A stretch of 64,000 bases of DNA from Pseudoramibacter porci (GCF_009696145.1 NZ_VUMO01000009.1:37471-101470), one strand, 5' to 3'. Positions 1 through 7,495 are shown, counted from the stretch's first letter. Notes: generated by a model from the sequence alone, not told the origin. Program-made: numbers and translations.

Positions 1-31
1 CCTTTTGGAAAAGAAATAAGGGTCTATTTAG

Positions 32-69
32 CGAGTCTATTTTTGCGTATGCAAAAAAGACTCGTTTTT
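32..69 (+). terminator. Intrinsic terminator / probable attenuator ahead of the ABC-F gene
   Basis: CGAGTCT (32-38) pairs with AGACTCG (58-64), and inside it TTTTTGC (40-46) pairs with GCAAAAA (51-57) around a GTAT loop; only A39 is bulged. Five T's follow at 65-69. It lies 50 nt before the ABC-F start codon. GTCTATTT occurs at 22-29 and again at 35-42, so an alternative pairing is possible. Attenuators of this kind are common before antibiotic-inducible ABC-F genes; it could instead simply end an upstream gene outside the window. Confidence 0.7.
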
Positions 70-118
70 GTGTGTTCAAAATAATAATTGGCTCAGACTT
101 CGAAAAGGAGAAACTTTA

Positions 119-1663
119 ATGTTGCAGATAAAAAAATTAAATTTAACACATAAAAAAGACCTGAGAATAATTCTTAATGATTTCAACCTTGTGCTAAATG
201 ATGGAGATAAGGCAGTTATTATTGGAGAAGAGGGAAATGGGAAATCGACATTAATGAAGTGGATATACAATCCGTCGCTTGTAGAAAACTATATAGAAGC
301 AGATGGGGAAAGGATAATGGGACACGAACGTCTTGGTTATCTTCCGCAGGAGATGCTCGATGAAGATAAGGAAAAAACAATATACGAATATTTTTCTGAA
401 GAGGAAATATTCTGGGAGAAAACGCCTAAAGAATTGTCTGTTATTGCGGGAAAATTTGGAATGAAAAATGATTTTTTCTACAGTAACCAGACAATGGGTA
501 GTCTTTCAGGAGGCGAAAAAGTCAAGACACAACTTATGAGGCTTTTCATTCGCGATGTTTCTGTGCTGTTGTTGGACGAACCTTCCAATGACATCGACAT
601 TGCGACGCTTACATTACTGGAAAAAATCATAAATGACTGGAAGCACATTGTGCTTTTTATTTCACACGATGAAACGCTGATAGAGCGTACTGCCAACATG
701 GTGATACATATCGAGCAGATTATACGAAAAACAAAGGCGAGATATACCGTGGCAAAGCTTCCCTATAGACGCTATGTGGAAGAACGGCTTCATAAATTTG
801 AAATCCAAAAACAGCGGGCACTGAGTGACCGTAGGGAGAAAAAGATTCGCGATGAAAAATATCAAAGAGTTATGCAGAGTGTACAAGGTGCATTAAGAAG
901 TTGTACCAGACAAGCACCGTCTGTTGCCAAAAACTTAAAGGACAAAATGCATACGGTTAAGGCAATGGAACGAAGATTTGAAAAAGAAGATGAAAATATG
1001 ACTCAGATGCCGGAACAGGAAGAAGCAATCTTTGTCAAATTAGGGGATGAAAACTCACACATTCCCGCAGGAAAAACGGTCATAGAATATGAACTTTCAA
1101 AGCTTGTGACTCCGGATGGCAAAAGAATTTTAGCAGAAGGAATTCATTTAAAAATAAAAGGTTCAGAAAAAATCTGTATGATAGGAGCCAACGGGGCAGG
1201 AAAAACGACTCTTCTAAAAAAGATAGCGGAAGAACTCCTAAATCGGAATGACATTAAAGCAGAATATATGCCTCAAACTTATGAAGACCTGCTGGATTTG
1301 GATGTTACACCGGTTGATTACCTTGATAAAACAGGAGATAAAGAAGAGCGTACAAGAATTAGAACATACCTTGGTTCACTTAAATACACACCAGATGAAA
1401 TGGAGCATCCGATTCGGGAGTTATCAGGCGGACAAAAGGCGAAAGTGCTTCTCTTGAGGATGAGCTTAAGTGGTGCAAATGTTCTTATTCTGGATGAACC
1501 GACAAGAAATTTTTCACCATTGTCCGGTCCGGTAATAAGAAAAATGCTCCGAGAATTTCCGGGGGCTGTCATTAGCATTTCTCACGATAGAAAGTATATT
1601 GAAGAGGTGTGCGATAAAATATATCAGCTAAATCCTAATGGATTACAGCTAATTGGTGATTGA
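119..1663 (+). CDS. ABC-F family ATPase, ribosome-protection type
   Basis: A soluble protein with two ABC ATPase domains and no membrane segments, the layout of ABC-F translation factors that bind the ribosome and displace antibiotics or rescue stalled complexes. Visible motifs: Walker A GEEGNGKST near residue 35, signature LSGGEK and LLLDEP in the first domain; GANGAGKTT, LSGGQK and LILDEP in the second. The charged linker of about 100 residues between them matches the ABC-F interdomain arm. The start at 119 is chosen because AAAGGAG sits just upstream; an earlier in-frame ATG at 68 lies in the terminator tail. The region is AT-rich, unlike the rest of the window, so it is probably acquired. 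Which drug class it protects against cannot be told from sequence alone. Confidence 0.85.
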   Translation: MLQIKKLNLTHKKDLRIILNDFNLVLNDGDKAVIIGEEGNGKSTLMKWIYNPSLVENYIEADGERIMGHERLGYLPQEMLDEDKEKTIYEYFSEEEIFWEKTPKELSVIAGKFGMKNDFFYSNQTMGSLSGGEKVKTQLMRLFIRDVSVLLLDEPSNDIDIATLTLLEKIINDWKHIVLFISHDETLIERTANMVIHIEQIIRKTKARYTVAKLPYRRYVEERLHKFEIQKQRALSDRREKKIRDEKYQRVMQSVQGALRSCTRQAPSVAKNLKDKMHTVKAMERRFEKEDENMTQMPEQEEAIFVKLGDENSHIPAGKTVIEYELSKLVTPDGKRILAEGIHLKIKGSEKICMIGANGAGKTTLLKKIAEELLNRNDIKAEYMPQTYEDLLDLDVTPVDYLDKTGDKEERTRIRTYLGSLKYTPDEMEHPIRELSGGQKAKVLLLRMSLSGANVLILDEPTRNFSPLSGPVIRKMLREFPGAVISISHDRKYIEEVCDKIYQLNPNGLQLIGD

Positions 1664-1747
1664 TAACAAAAAGGATGAAAGACTGACAAATTTCAGGCTT
1701 TTAGTGAGTTGGAAAGCATACAAAGATTTGAATTTGGAGGATAGATT

Positions 1748-2245
1748 ATGGTACGTACAGAAGATGCATGTGAAATTATAAAATATGCTTTGCAAAACGA
1801 AATTAAAGTATATTTAGATGGCGGATGGGGTGTTGATGCACTTCTTAAAAGAGAATCAAGAATACACAATGATATTGATTTGTTTGTTGAACTGAAACAT
1901 TATCATGATTATATTTATGTGATTAAGCAGCATGGATTTGAGGAAGTAAATACTGATTATACAACGGATGGTCATACTGTCTGGAAAGATGATAAACAAA
2001 GAATCATTGATTTACATTGTTTTGAATTTACAGATGACGGAATTGTTTATGAGGGAGATATATTTCCATCAAAAACTTTTTCCGGTATTGGAAAAGTTGG
2101 AGATATAACTGTTTCTTGTATTGAACCATTGAGTCAGGTAATGCTTCATTTGGGATATGAACACGATAAAAATGATGTGCATGATGTGATGCTGTTGTGT
2201 GAAACATTTCAAATAGCAATACCAGATGAATATAAGGAAAAGTAA
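1748..2245 (+). CDS. Lincosamide nucleotidyltransferase-like protein (Lnu family)
   Basis: A 165-residue nucleotidyltransferase. DGGWGVDALL at about residues 24-33 followed by HNDIDLF is the glycine-rich and paired-aspartate metal site of the small Lnu/ANT enzymes, which adenylylate lincosamides. Length fits the short Lnu proteins (about 160-165 aa); from memory the sequence looks nearer the Lnu(C) type than Lnu(A). A GGAGG ribosome site lies 7 nt before the ATG. It follows the ABC-F gene by 84 bp in the same AT-rich block and may be co-transcribed with it. Assignment to lincosamides rather than another nucleotidyl acceptor is inference. Confidence 0.72.
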   Translation: MVRTEDACEIIKYALQNEIKVYLDGGWGVDALLKRESRIHNDIDLFVELKHYHDYIYVIKQHGFEEVNTDYTTDGHTVWKDDKQRIIDLHCFEFTDDGIVYEGDIFPSKTFSGIGKVGDITVSCIEPLSQVMLHLGYEHDKNDVHDVMLLCETFQIAIPDEYKEK

Positions 2246-2479
2246 AATTTCAGTTTTGTGTTGAATCTCTAAGCAAAATAGCTTATAATTTGACATGCTA
2301 CATATAGTTATTATCCACAGTTATCGAGTAGGTGTTATCAATGCCGATAACAAAATGATAACATTAGCTCGTATAGGCAGGATAATATGGATATATCAAA
2401 TAATCAAAAGAACGAGAAACATTACAGAGAATAATTCCTAAACAAAAAGCGTTAGTCTTTGTAGAGATGGAATAAAAAT
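2246..2479. other. AT-rich gap with a DnaA-box match and GTTATC/GATAAC repeats
   Basis: No convincing gene. TTATCCACA at 2311-2319 matches the DnaA-box consensus TTATNCACA exactly. GTTATC occurs at 2320-2325 and 2334-2339, and its complement GATAAC at 2346-2351 and 2357-2362. A broken reading frame starts at 2388 (MDISNNQKNEKHYRE, then stop) and looks like decayed coding sequence. This may be the edge of the acquired segment or a replication/transfer remnant. Confidence 0.35.
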
Positions 2480-2522
2480 AAATCCCTGTTCGTCTTGACA
2501 TTCAAGACGGCAGGGATTTTTT
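2480..2522. terminator. Bidirectional terminator between lnu-like and DUF4097 genes
   Basis: AAATCCCTG (2480-2488) and CGTCTTG (2491-2497) pair with CAAGACG (2503-2509) and CAGGGATTT (2511-2519), with T's to 2522. On the minus strand a T-rich run also follows, so it can end both converging units. It marks the change from AT-rich to GC-rich DNA. Confidence 0.8.
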
Positions 2523-2534
2523 AATTCATCAACA

Positions 2535-3308
2535 TCAGTCGTTTTCGATGTCGATGTCGCCGGTGTTGGTGTGGGCGGTGATGGTCTTGTCACCGCTGCC
2601 GACGCGGATGGTGCCGGCGTTGTATTCGCGCTCGCCGATATCGATGTCGCCGGTGTTGGTTTTGGCAGAGATGGTGTAGCGAGCGAGACTGTCGGCCGGG
2701 GCGGCCGAGATGTCGCCGTTGTCGGCGGTCAGCTCAGCGGTGGTAAAGGCCGTGCTTTCGAGGTCGATATCCCCGTTTGAAGTCGTGGCCTTCAGGGTGG
2801 TCCCGTCACAGGCGTCGATGTCGATATCGCCGTTTTGGCTCTCGAGGGTCAGGGTCCTGAAGGTTTGGGCGGGCTCGACGGTGATGTCGCCGTTATCAGC
2901 GGCCAGGGTGAGGGTTTTGAGTTCAGCGCGCGCCCTCGGAATCGTGAGCGTCAGCTCGGCGTCCTGATGGGCGCCGACGGCGGTCTTCGCTGCTTTGGCA
3001 GTGAGCTTTCCGTCTGTGACGGTGAGGGTGGGGCAGGTGCCCTTTGGCCCGTGATAGACCATGGCAAAGTCGTCGCCGTCTTGGAGGGTGATGTCCGTGT
3101 TGTCGAGGTGGATATCGGCGCGGTCAAAGGCGTCGAGCTTTTTGCGGACGGTGGTCTGGTGGGCTTTCGTCCAAGGGAAGGTGAAATTGTCCTTGTCCGA
3201 GTCGAGGGACAGATGCCCGGCCCCCAGATATTGCCCGGCGCCAAAGGCGATGACGGCCAAGGCGACGGCGGCAATCAGAATCAGGCAGAGGCTGCGCTTG
3301 TTTTTCAT
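2535..3308 (-). CDS. DUF4097-type beta-repeat surface protein
   Basis: 257 residues. The N-terminus has two lysines/arginines and a hydrophobic stretch (about residues 6-26) that is a signal anchor, so the rest lies outside the membrane. From about residue 130 the motif NGDI or TGDIDI recurs roughly every 20 residues, the pattern of DUF4097 beta-solenoid proteins. Function of the family is poorly known; members are often encoded with a PadR regulator and a DUF1700 membrane protein, neither of which is adjacent here. AAAGGAG precedes the ATG. A strong promoter with an overlapping inverted repeat lies upstream, so expression is probably repressed by a DNA-binding regulator encoded elsewhere. 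Confidence 0.75.
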   Translation of the reverse strand: MKNKRSLCLILIAAVALAVIAFGAGQYLGAGHLSLDSDKDNFTFPWTKAHQTTVRKKLDAFDRADIHLDNTDITLQDGDDFAMVYHGPKGTCPTLTVTDGKLTAKAAKTAVGAHQDAELTLTIPRARAELKTLTLAADNGDITVEPAQTFRTLTLESQNGDIDIDACDGTTLKATTSNGDIDLESTAFTTAELTADNGDISAAPADSLARYTISAKTNTGDIDIGEREYNAGTIRVGSGDKTITAHTNTGDIDIEND

Positions 3309-3406
3309 TGCGGTTCTCCTTTCGCGTTAAAAATGGATTCGAGCAGTTTTCGGACGGCGACCCGCCTTTCTCATGTTGCGTCAAGATACATGGTCTGACG
3401 TATTAC

Positions 3407-3449
3407 GCCTGTCGTCGTATGCTGTTGCGATTAATATACGACGGCAGGC
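3407..3449. promoter_or_regulatory. Probable operator: 14-bp inverted repeat over the DUF4097 promoter
   Basis: GCCTGTCGTCGTAT (3407-3420) and ATACGACGGCAGGC (3436-3449) are inverted copies with one mismatch, separated by 15 bp. One half overlaps the -10 and spacer of the minus-strand promoter at 3433-3461; the other lies just past the predicted start of transcription. This placement suits a dimeric repressor. The regulator is not identified. Confidence 0.6.
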
Positions 3450-3461
3450 AAAGGATGTCAA
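3433..3461 (-). promoter_or_regulatory. Sigma-A promoter for the DUF4097 gene
   Basis: On the minus strand TTGACA (3461-3456), a 17-nt spacer, then TATATT (3438-3433). The predicted transcript begins near 3426, giving a leader of about 120 nt before the ATG at 3308. Confidence 0.75.
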
Positions 3462-3487
3462 GGGGAAGTTAATCATCATCATCAATG

Positions 3488-3557
3488 CAATCGCAAAAGC
3501 GAAAATACAACCGCAAAACAATCGCAAAACAATCGCAAATTTTTGCGATTGTTTTTT
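3488..3557. repeat. 11-bp CAATCGCAAAA repeats ending in a hairpin
   Basis: CGCAAAA (or CGCAAAT) cores start at 3492, 3512, 3523 and 3534; the last three are spaced exactly 11 bp. The final copy pairs with an inverted copy, AAACAATCGC (3527-3536) with GCGATTGTTT (3545-3554), followed by T's to 3557. It could be a regulator-binding array, a terminator for a lost gene, or both. Confidence 0.5.
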
Positions 3558-3631
3558 AATTGCTTTTCAATCACGACACAGGCGAGGCTTGGGCGTGGCT
3601 GCAGGGGGATTCGTCATCACGAAAATTTCAG

Positions 3632-3660
3632 TTGATTTGCGGCCCCATCTCCAATAAAAT
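3632..3660 (+). promoter_or_regulatory. Sigma-A promoter for the glyoxalase gene
   Basis: TTGATT (3632-3637), 17-nt spacer, TAAAAT (3655-3660), 32 nt before the ATG at 3693, which has an AGGAGG ribosome site. Confidence 0.6.
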
Positions 3661-3692
3661 AAGGGCAGTAAGCATAAATAGGAGGTAACACC

Positions 3693-4076
3693 ATGCCAGC
3701 ATGCAAAATGATTCACGAAATGATCCGCGTTTACGACTTGGAGCGCTCCCTTAAATTCTACGACGACGCCCTCGGGATGAAGGAAGTCCGCCGCAAGGAC
3801 AAGCCGGAGGGCAAGTTCACCCTGGTCTATCTGTCGGACGGCCAGTCGGATTTCGAGCTGGAATTGACGTACAATTACGACCCGGAACAGCCCTACGACC
3901 TCGGCACCGGCTACGGCCACATCGCCGTAGAAGTGGACAATTTGGACGCCGCCCACGCCGAACACCAGGCCAAGGGCTACACCGTCGGCCCCCTCAAAGG
4001 GCTCGGCGCGACCAAGGATTATTATTTCCTGACCGATCCGGACGGCTACCAGATCGAAGTCATGCGGAAGAAATAA
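3693..4076 (+). CDS. Glyoxalase I-like VOC metalloenzyme
   Basis: 127 residues, the size of bacterial lactoylglutathione lyase. Two beta-alpha-beta-beta-beta modules of the vicinal oxygen chelate fold supply four metal ligands, seen as H8, E57 (in ELTYN), H76 (in GYGHIAVEVDN) and E122 (in GYQIEV). Glyoxalase I converts the methylglyoxal-thiol adduct to the S-lactoyl thioester. Clostridia generally lack glutathione, so the thiol may differ; that is inference. Own promoter and terminator, so monocistronic. Confidence 0.85.
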   Translation: MPACKMIHEMIRVYDLERSLKFYDDALGMKEVRRKDKPEGKFTLVYLSDGQSDFELELTYNYDPEQPYDLGTGYGHIAVEVDNLDAAHAEHQAKGYTVGPLKGLGATKDYYFLTDPDGYQIEVMRKK

Positions 4077-4090
4077 TCCAGAATGATGCG

Positions 4091-4117
4091 AGGCTGCCTT
4101 CGGGCAGTCTTTTTTTT
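4091..4117 (+). terminator. Terminator of the glyoxalase gene
   Basis: AGGCTGCC (4091-4098), TTCG-type loop, GGCAGTCT (4103-4110) with one G-T pair, followed by T's to 4117. Confidence 0.85.
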
Positions 4118-4144
4118 GTGCGCCATGGAAATCTCAGACAGCAA

Positions 4145-4179
4145 AACCGCCGCCCCCAAGACACGTGAGGGCGGCGGTT
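4145..4179 (-). terminator. Terminator of the YeiH-type exporter gene
   Basis: AACCGCCGCCC (4145-4155) pairs with GGGCGGCGGTT (4169-4179); on the minus strand the stem is followed by a short TTTTG run. It lies 18 bp past the stop at 4197. Confidence 0.7.
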
Positions 4180-4196
4180 GTTGAGAGACAGGCGCC

Positions 4197-5237
4197 TTAC
4201 CAGATGTGCATGACGTGCTGCATCAAGAGGCTGACGACGGTGATGCCCACCCAGCAGCAGGCGCCCAGCACGATGGGCTTGCCGCCGGATTTGACGAGCT
4301 TGACGACGTTGCTGTTGAGGCCGATGGCGGCCATGGCCATGATGATCATGAATTTCGACAACTCCTTCAGCGGTGCAAAGGCCGCAGCGGGAACGCCGAG
4401 GCTGACGCAGACCGTGGTGACCACCGCGGCGAGGACGAAATACAGGATGAACATCGGGAAGGCGCGGCGGAAGCTGAACCCGCCGCTTTCCCCGCGGTCG
4501 TTCTTTTCGGCCCGGGCCTGCACCATGGCGAGGACCAGGGTGATGGGGATGATGGCCAGCGTCCGGGTCAGCTTGACGGTGACGGCCTTGTCCAGGGTCT
4601 GGGAGCCTAAGTGCCACATGCTGTCCCAGGTGGCGGCCGCCGCAGTGACCGACGAGGTGTCGTTGACGGCGGTGCCGGCGAAAATCCCGAAGGGCCCGCC
4701 GCTTGCGGTCGAAAAGCCCAGGGCGCGGCCGAGCATCGGGAAGAAGATGGCGGCCAGCACGTTGAAGAAAAAGATAACGGAGATGGACTGGGCCACTTCG
4801 TCGTCGTCCGCGTGGATGACCGGCGCGGTGGCGGCAATGGCCGAGCCGCCGCAGATGGAGCTGCCGACCCCGATGAGAATCGAGGTCTTCCCCGGGATAT
4901 GCAGCGCCTTCTGCATCAGCCAGGCCAGCACCAGCGAGGTGGCGATGGTGCAGACGATGATCGGCAGGGACTGGCGCCCGGTCTGGAGGATGACGCCCAG
5001 ATCCATGCCGAAACCCAGGAGCACCACAGCCGCCTGGAGGATGACCTTCGACGTCCAGTGGATCCCGGCGTCACAGGCGCCCTTGTCGTTCCAGAACAGG
5101 GTGAGGAGCATGCCGGCCACAATCGCGATGACCGCGCCCCCCACCACGGGGAAGACCTTCCCCAAAAGCCAAGCCGGGACGGCGATGGCGATACAGACGG
5201 CCAAACCCGGCCCCAAATTTTTTATCAATGTTTTCAC
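4197..5237 (-). CDS. YeiH/UPF0324 family membrane protein, putative anion (sulfate) exporter
   Basis: 346 residues, about ten hydrophobic segments, matching the Cons_hypoth698 (YeiH) family in length and in conserved stretches such as SSICGGSAIAATAPVI and GTAVNDTSSVTAA. The family is annotated as putative sulfate exporter, but substrate evidence is thin. It is divergent from a LysR regulator, the same arrangement as yeiH-yeiE in enterobacteria, where YeiE responds to sulfite. The window also encodes sulfite reductase and a SulP transporter, which makes a sulfur oxyanion substrate plausible but unproven. Confidence 0.8.
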   Translation of the reverse strand: MKTLIKNLGPGLAVCIAIAVPAWLLGKVFPVVGGAVIAIVAGMLLTLFWNDKGACDAGIHWTSKVILQAAVVLLGFGMDLGVILQTGRQSLPIIVCTIATSLVLAWLMQKALHIPGKTSILIGVGSSICGGSAIAATAPVIHADDDEVAQSISVIFFFNVLAAIFFPMLGRALGFSTASGGPFGIFAGTAVNDTSSVTAAAATWDSMWHLGSQTLDKAVTVKLTRTLAIIPITLVLAMVQARAEKNDRGESGGFSFRRAFPMFILYFVLAAVVTTVCVSLGVPAAAFAPLKELSKFMIIMAMAAIGLNSNVVKLVKSGGKPIVLGACCWVGITVVSLLMQHVMHIW

Positions 5238-5337
5238 GGTGTTCTCCCTTTTAAATCAAAACTTTTTCTCTGGTTCATCCCATGCGTTTTTATCATGGGC
5301 AGAGGGCCAAAACATTTTTTCCTTTTGATTGGATTCG

Positions 5338-5372
5338 TGTGTTAGTATAGTGAAAGCCAACACAAATGTAAA
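5338..5372. promoter_or_regulatory. yeiH-type gene promoter with a LysR-box-like inverted repeat
   Basis: Minus strand: TTTACA (5372-5367), 17-nt spacer, TATACT (5349-5344), the promoter of the exporter. The inverted repeat TGTGTT (5338-5343) / AACACA (5359-5364) spans the -10 and spacer. LysR regulators typically bind such interrupted palindromes in the divergent intergenic region, so this is the likely site for the regulator at 5424. Confidence 0.55.
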
Positions 5373-5423
5373 ATGATGAATTTTTATAAAACAATAAGAA
5401 AAATTTATGGAAAGGGGATCACC

Positions 5424-6311
5424 ATGCTTGATTTTCGGGTGCAGACCTTTTTGACGGTCTGCGAGACCTTGAACTACACCAAGGCGGCAGCGGTCCTGGG
5501 GCTCACTCAGCCCGCCGTCTCCCAGCACATTCATTTTCTGGAGGATCATTACGGCGTCAAGCTCTTTCATTACGAGAAGAAGACCCTGACCCTCACCCCC
5601 CAGGGGAAAATTCTCCGGGCGCGGCTGCTGGTGCAGAAAAATGACGACGCCCGCATCCACAAGGAGATGCAGGCCGTCCGCTCCGGGAAATGGTCCATCG
5701 CCATCGGCGTGACCATGACCGTCGGGGAGTACGCCATCGCCGGCCCGCTGACCGCGCTGTTAAAAAATCATCCCGACTGGAGCATTCACGTGGTTTTCGG
5801 CAATACCCAGAAGCTGCTGGGCCTGCTTCAATCGGGGACCATCGATTTCGCGCTGGTGGAGGGCTATTATCCCAAAGACGACTTCGCCCACCTGACCTTC
5901 AGCCACCAGCCCTTTGTCGCCGTCTGCGCGGCGGGCCACCGCTTCGCCGTGGGCCAGGTGAAGGCCCTGGGGGACCTGCCGGCGGAGCGCATCATCCTGC
6001 GGGAGCCCGGCTCCGGCACCCGGGACATCCTGGCGCGAAGCCTTTCGGCCAAAGGCATCCGCCTGTCGGATTTCAAGGCGTCGGTCGAAGTGGGCAACAT
6101 GCACACCATCATCGCCCTGCTCAAAAACGACTGCGGGATTTCCTTTCTCTACCGCATTGCGGTGGCACCGGAGCTGGCTTGCGGCACCCTGCGGGAAATC
6201 CCCCTTAACGATTTTCACATGACCCACCCCTTCGACTTCATCTGGGAGAAGGGCAGCGTCTATTCGGGGCAAATTGAAGCCATCTGCCGGGAGCTTACCG
6301 CCGCCCGGTAA
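5424..6311 (+). CDS. LysR family transcriptional regulator, divergent from the exporter
   Basis: 295 residues from the ATG at 5424, chosen because it begins the conserved MLDFRVQTFLTVCETLNYTKAA helix-turn-helix and has GGGG just upstream; an ATG at 5373 would add 17 AT-rich-coded residues inside the promoter region. Residues 1-60 form the winged helix-turn-helix (TQPAVSQHI recognition helix) and about 85-290 the LysR substrate-binding fold. It probably controls the divergent exporter and itself. By position it resembles YeiE; its inducer is unknown. Confidence 0.88.
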   Translation: MLDFRVQTFLTVCETLNYTKAAAVLGLTQPAVSQHIHFLEDHYGVKLFHYEKKTLTLTPQGKILRARLLVQKNDDARIHKEMQAVRSGKWSIAIGVTMTVGEYAIAGPLTALLKNHPDWSIHVVFGNTQKLLGLLQSGTIDFALVEGYYPKDDFAHLTFSHQPFVAVCAAGHRFAVGQVKALGDLPAERIILREPGSGTRDILARSLSAKGIRLSDFKASVEVGNMHTIIALLKNDCGISFLYRIAVAPELACGTLREIPLNDFHMTHPFDFIWEKGSVYSGQIEAICRELTAAR

Positions 6312-6334
6312 GGGTGAACCCCGCTTTTTCCTTT

Positions 6335-6373
6335 TTGTCTTCCTCTTGTTTAAAGGGGAAGACAATTTTTTTT
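6335..6373 (+). terminator. Terminator of the LysR gene
   Basis: TTGTCTTCC (6335-6343) pairs with GGAAGACAA (6357-6365), extended by two more pairs, followed by eight T's. Confidence 0.88.
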
Positions 6374-6432
6374 ATCTTTTCATGTCATAAAAATCTTTGC
6401 AAAATGGACCCATTCTACTCGTGAACAAAATT

Positions 6433-6457
6433 TTTTTGCCTGTGGGCAAAAATTTTT
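6433..6457 (+). terminator. Second hairpin with T-run, before the phage-type genes
   Basis: TTTTTGCC (6433-6440), loop TGTG, GGCAAAAA (6445-6452), then TTTTT. It lies 64 nt before the DUF4373 gene and may be a back-up terminator or a leader attenuator for that gene. Confidence 0.5.
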
Positions 6458-6520
6458 GTCAACCCTTTGGCAAATTTACGCATTATATAAGTGAGAAATA
6501 GATAGTCATAAGGAGGAAAA

Positions 6521-7495
6521 ATGACAAACAAAAGAGGACGCCCCTGCAAGACGGGGCTGGATTGGTTTCCCTTTGAGGTGGGCCTGCTCACGGACCGCAA
6601 GCTCAGGGCGCCGCGGGCGCACCACGGGCCTGCGGCGGCATTGACCTATCTCGCGCTTTTGACGCTGATTTACCAGGACAAGGGCTATTATCTCGACTAC
6701 CGCGAATCCGTGCGGGAGGATGTGGCCCTGGACGTCTCGGACCTCATCAGCGGGCGTGACAGGGTGAAGCCGGAAGAGATTATGGCCATTATCGAAGAAT
6801 TGGCCGAGCGGGCGCTGTTCGACAAGGGCTGTTTCGCGGCCGGGGTGCTCACCAGCCGGCGCATCCAAAGGACGTATTACAACGCGGTCAGCGAGCGCAA
6901 ATCGGCGAACATCAACTGGGACATCTGGCTGTTAAGCGAAGCCGACATGCGCGACATCAGTCAGACGGGGCCCATTTTGAAATGCTATTTGCAGGCCCAC
7001 GAAAAATTGGAAACAGAAAATAATCGGCCGAAAAATTCACAGAGTAAATTAAAGGATAGTACAGTAAAAGATAGTACAGTACAACAGAATAGAGGAGAGG
7101 ATACTTTTTCCTCGACTAGCGTCGAGGTTTCAGGCGCTGACGCGCCGGGGGAGGATCTCCCCCTGTACCGTGATTATTGGAATCGCCATGTGGCCGAGCC
7201 CAACGGCCTGCCGAAGGTCAGGGAATGCGCGAAATGGAGCGCGGCCCGTAAGCAAAACCTGCAGGCGCGCATTCGCGGGGAAGGCGCTCAGGGCGTCCTC
7301 GACGTGTTCGACAAAGCCGCCCGTTCGGATTATCTCTGCGGCAAGGTCGACAACTGGCACATGGATTTCGACTGGGTGATCGCCGATAAAAATTTCCAGA
7401 AAATTGCCGAAGGGCGGTTCGATAATTTTAAATCGAAGGCCAAGGCGGCATCCAGTGTAGATTTTTACAAAAAATTAGCGAGAGGTGAAAGATGA
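6521..7495 (+). CDS. DUF4373 phage replication-initiator-like protein
   Basis: 324 residues. The N-terminal 120 residues (GLDWFPFEVG, then LTYLALLTLIYQDKGYYL) match the DUF4373 / Lin1244-like domain found in phage and plasmid replication proteins, probably a winged-helix DNA binder. Residues about 160-215 are a low-complexity linker containing a KDSTV direct repeat, followed by a C-terminal domain rich in basic and aromatic residues. AGGAGG precedes the ATG. It overlaps the next gene by 4 bp (ATGA). No phage structural or integrase genes adjoin, so the pair looks like a stranded replication module. Direct biochemical function is unknown. Confidence 0.72.
   Translation: MTNKRGRPCKTGLDWFPFEVGLLTDRKLRAPRAHHGPAAALTYLALLTLIYQDKGYYLDYRESVREDVALDVSDLISGRDRVKPEEIMAIIEELAERALFDKGCFAAGVLTSRRIQRTYYNAVSERKSANINWDIWLLSEADMRDISQTGPILKCYLQAHEKLETENNRPKNSQSKLKDSTVKDSTVQQNRGEDTFSSTSVEVSGADAPGEDLPLYRDYWNRHVAEPNGLPKVRECAKWSAARKQNLQARIRGEGAQGVLDVFDKAARSDYLCGKVDNWHMDFDWVIADKNFQKIAEGRFDNFKSKAKAASSVDFYKKLARGER
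7055..7127. repeat. Direct repeat and palindrome inside the initiator gene linker
   Basis: GATAGTACAGTA occurs at 7055-7066 and 7070-7081. A perfect inverted repeat CCTCGAC (7110-7116) TAGC GTCGAGG (7121-7127) follows. The stretch before it is AT-rich in a GC-rich neighbourhood. Many phages place their replication origin inside the initiator gene, so this is a candidate origin; the coding effect is only a disordered linker. Confidence 0.4.

Noticed and set aside
3488..3557. CRISPR-like array
   Set aside because: Units are only 11 bp with no unique spacers and no cas genes are near.
4165..5328. Long open frame of 387 codons on the plus strand
   Set aside because: It lies antisense to the YeiH-type gene, is rich in residues expected from GC-rich antisense frames, and lacks a ribosome site; the minus frame has clear membrane segments.
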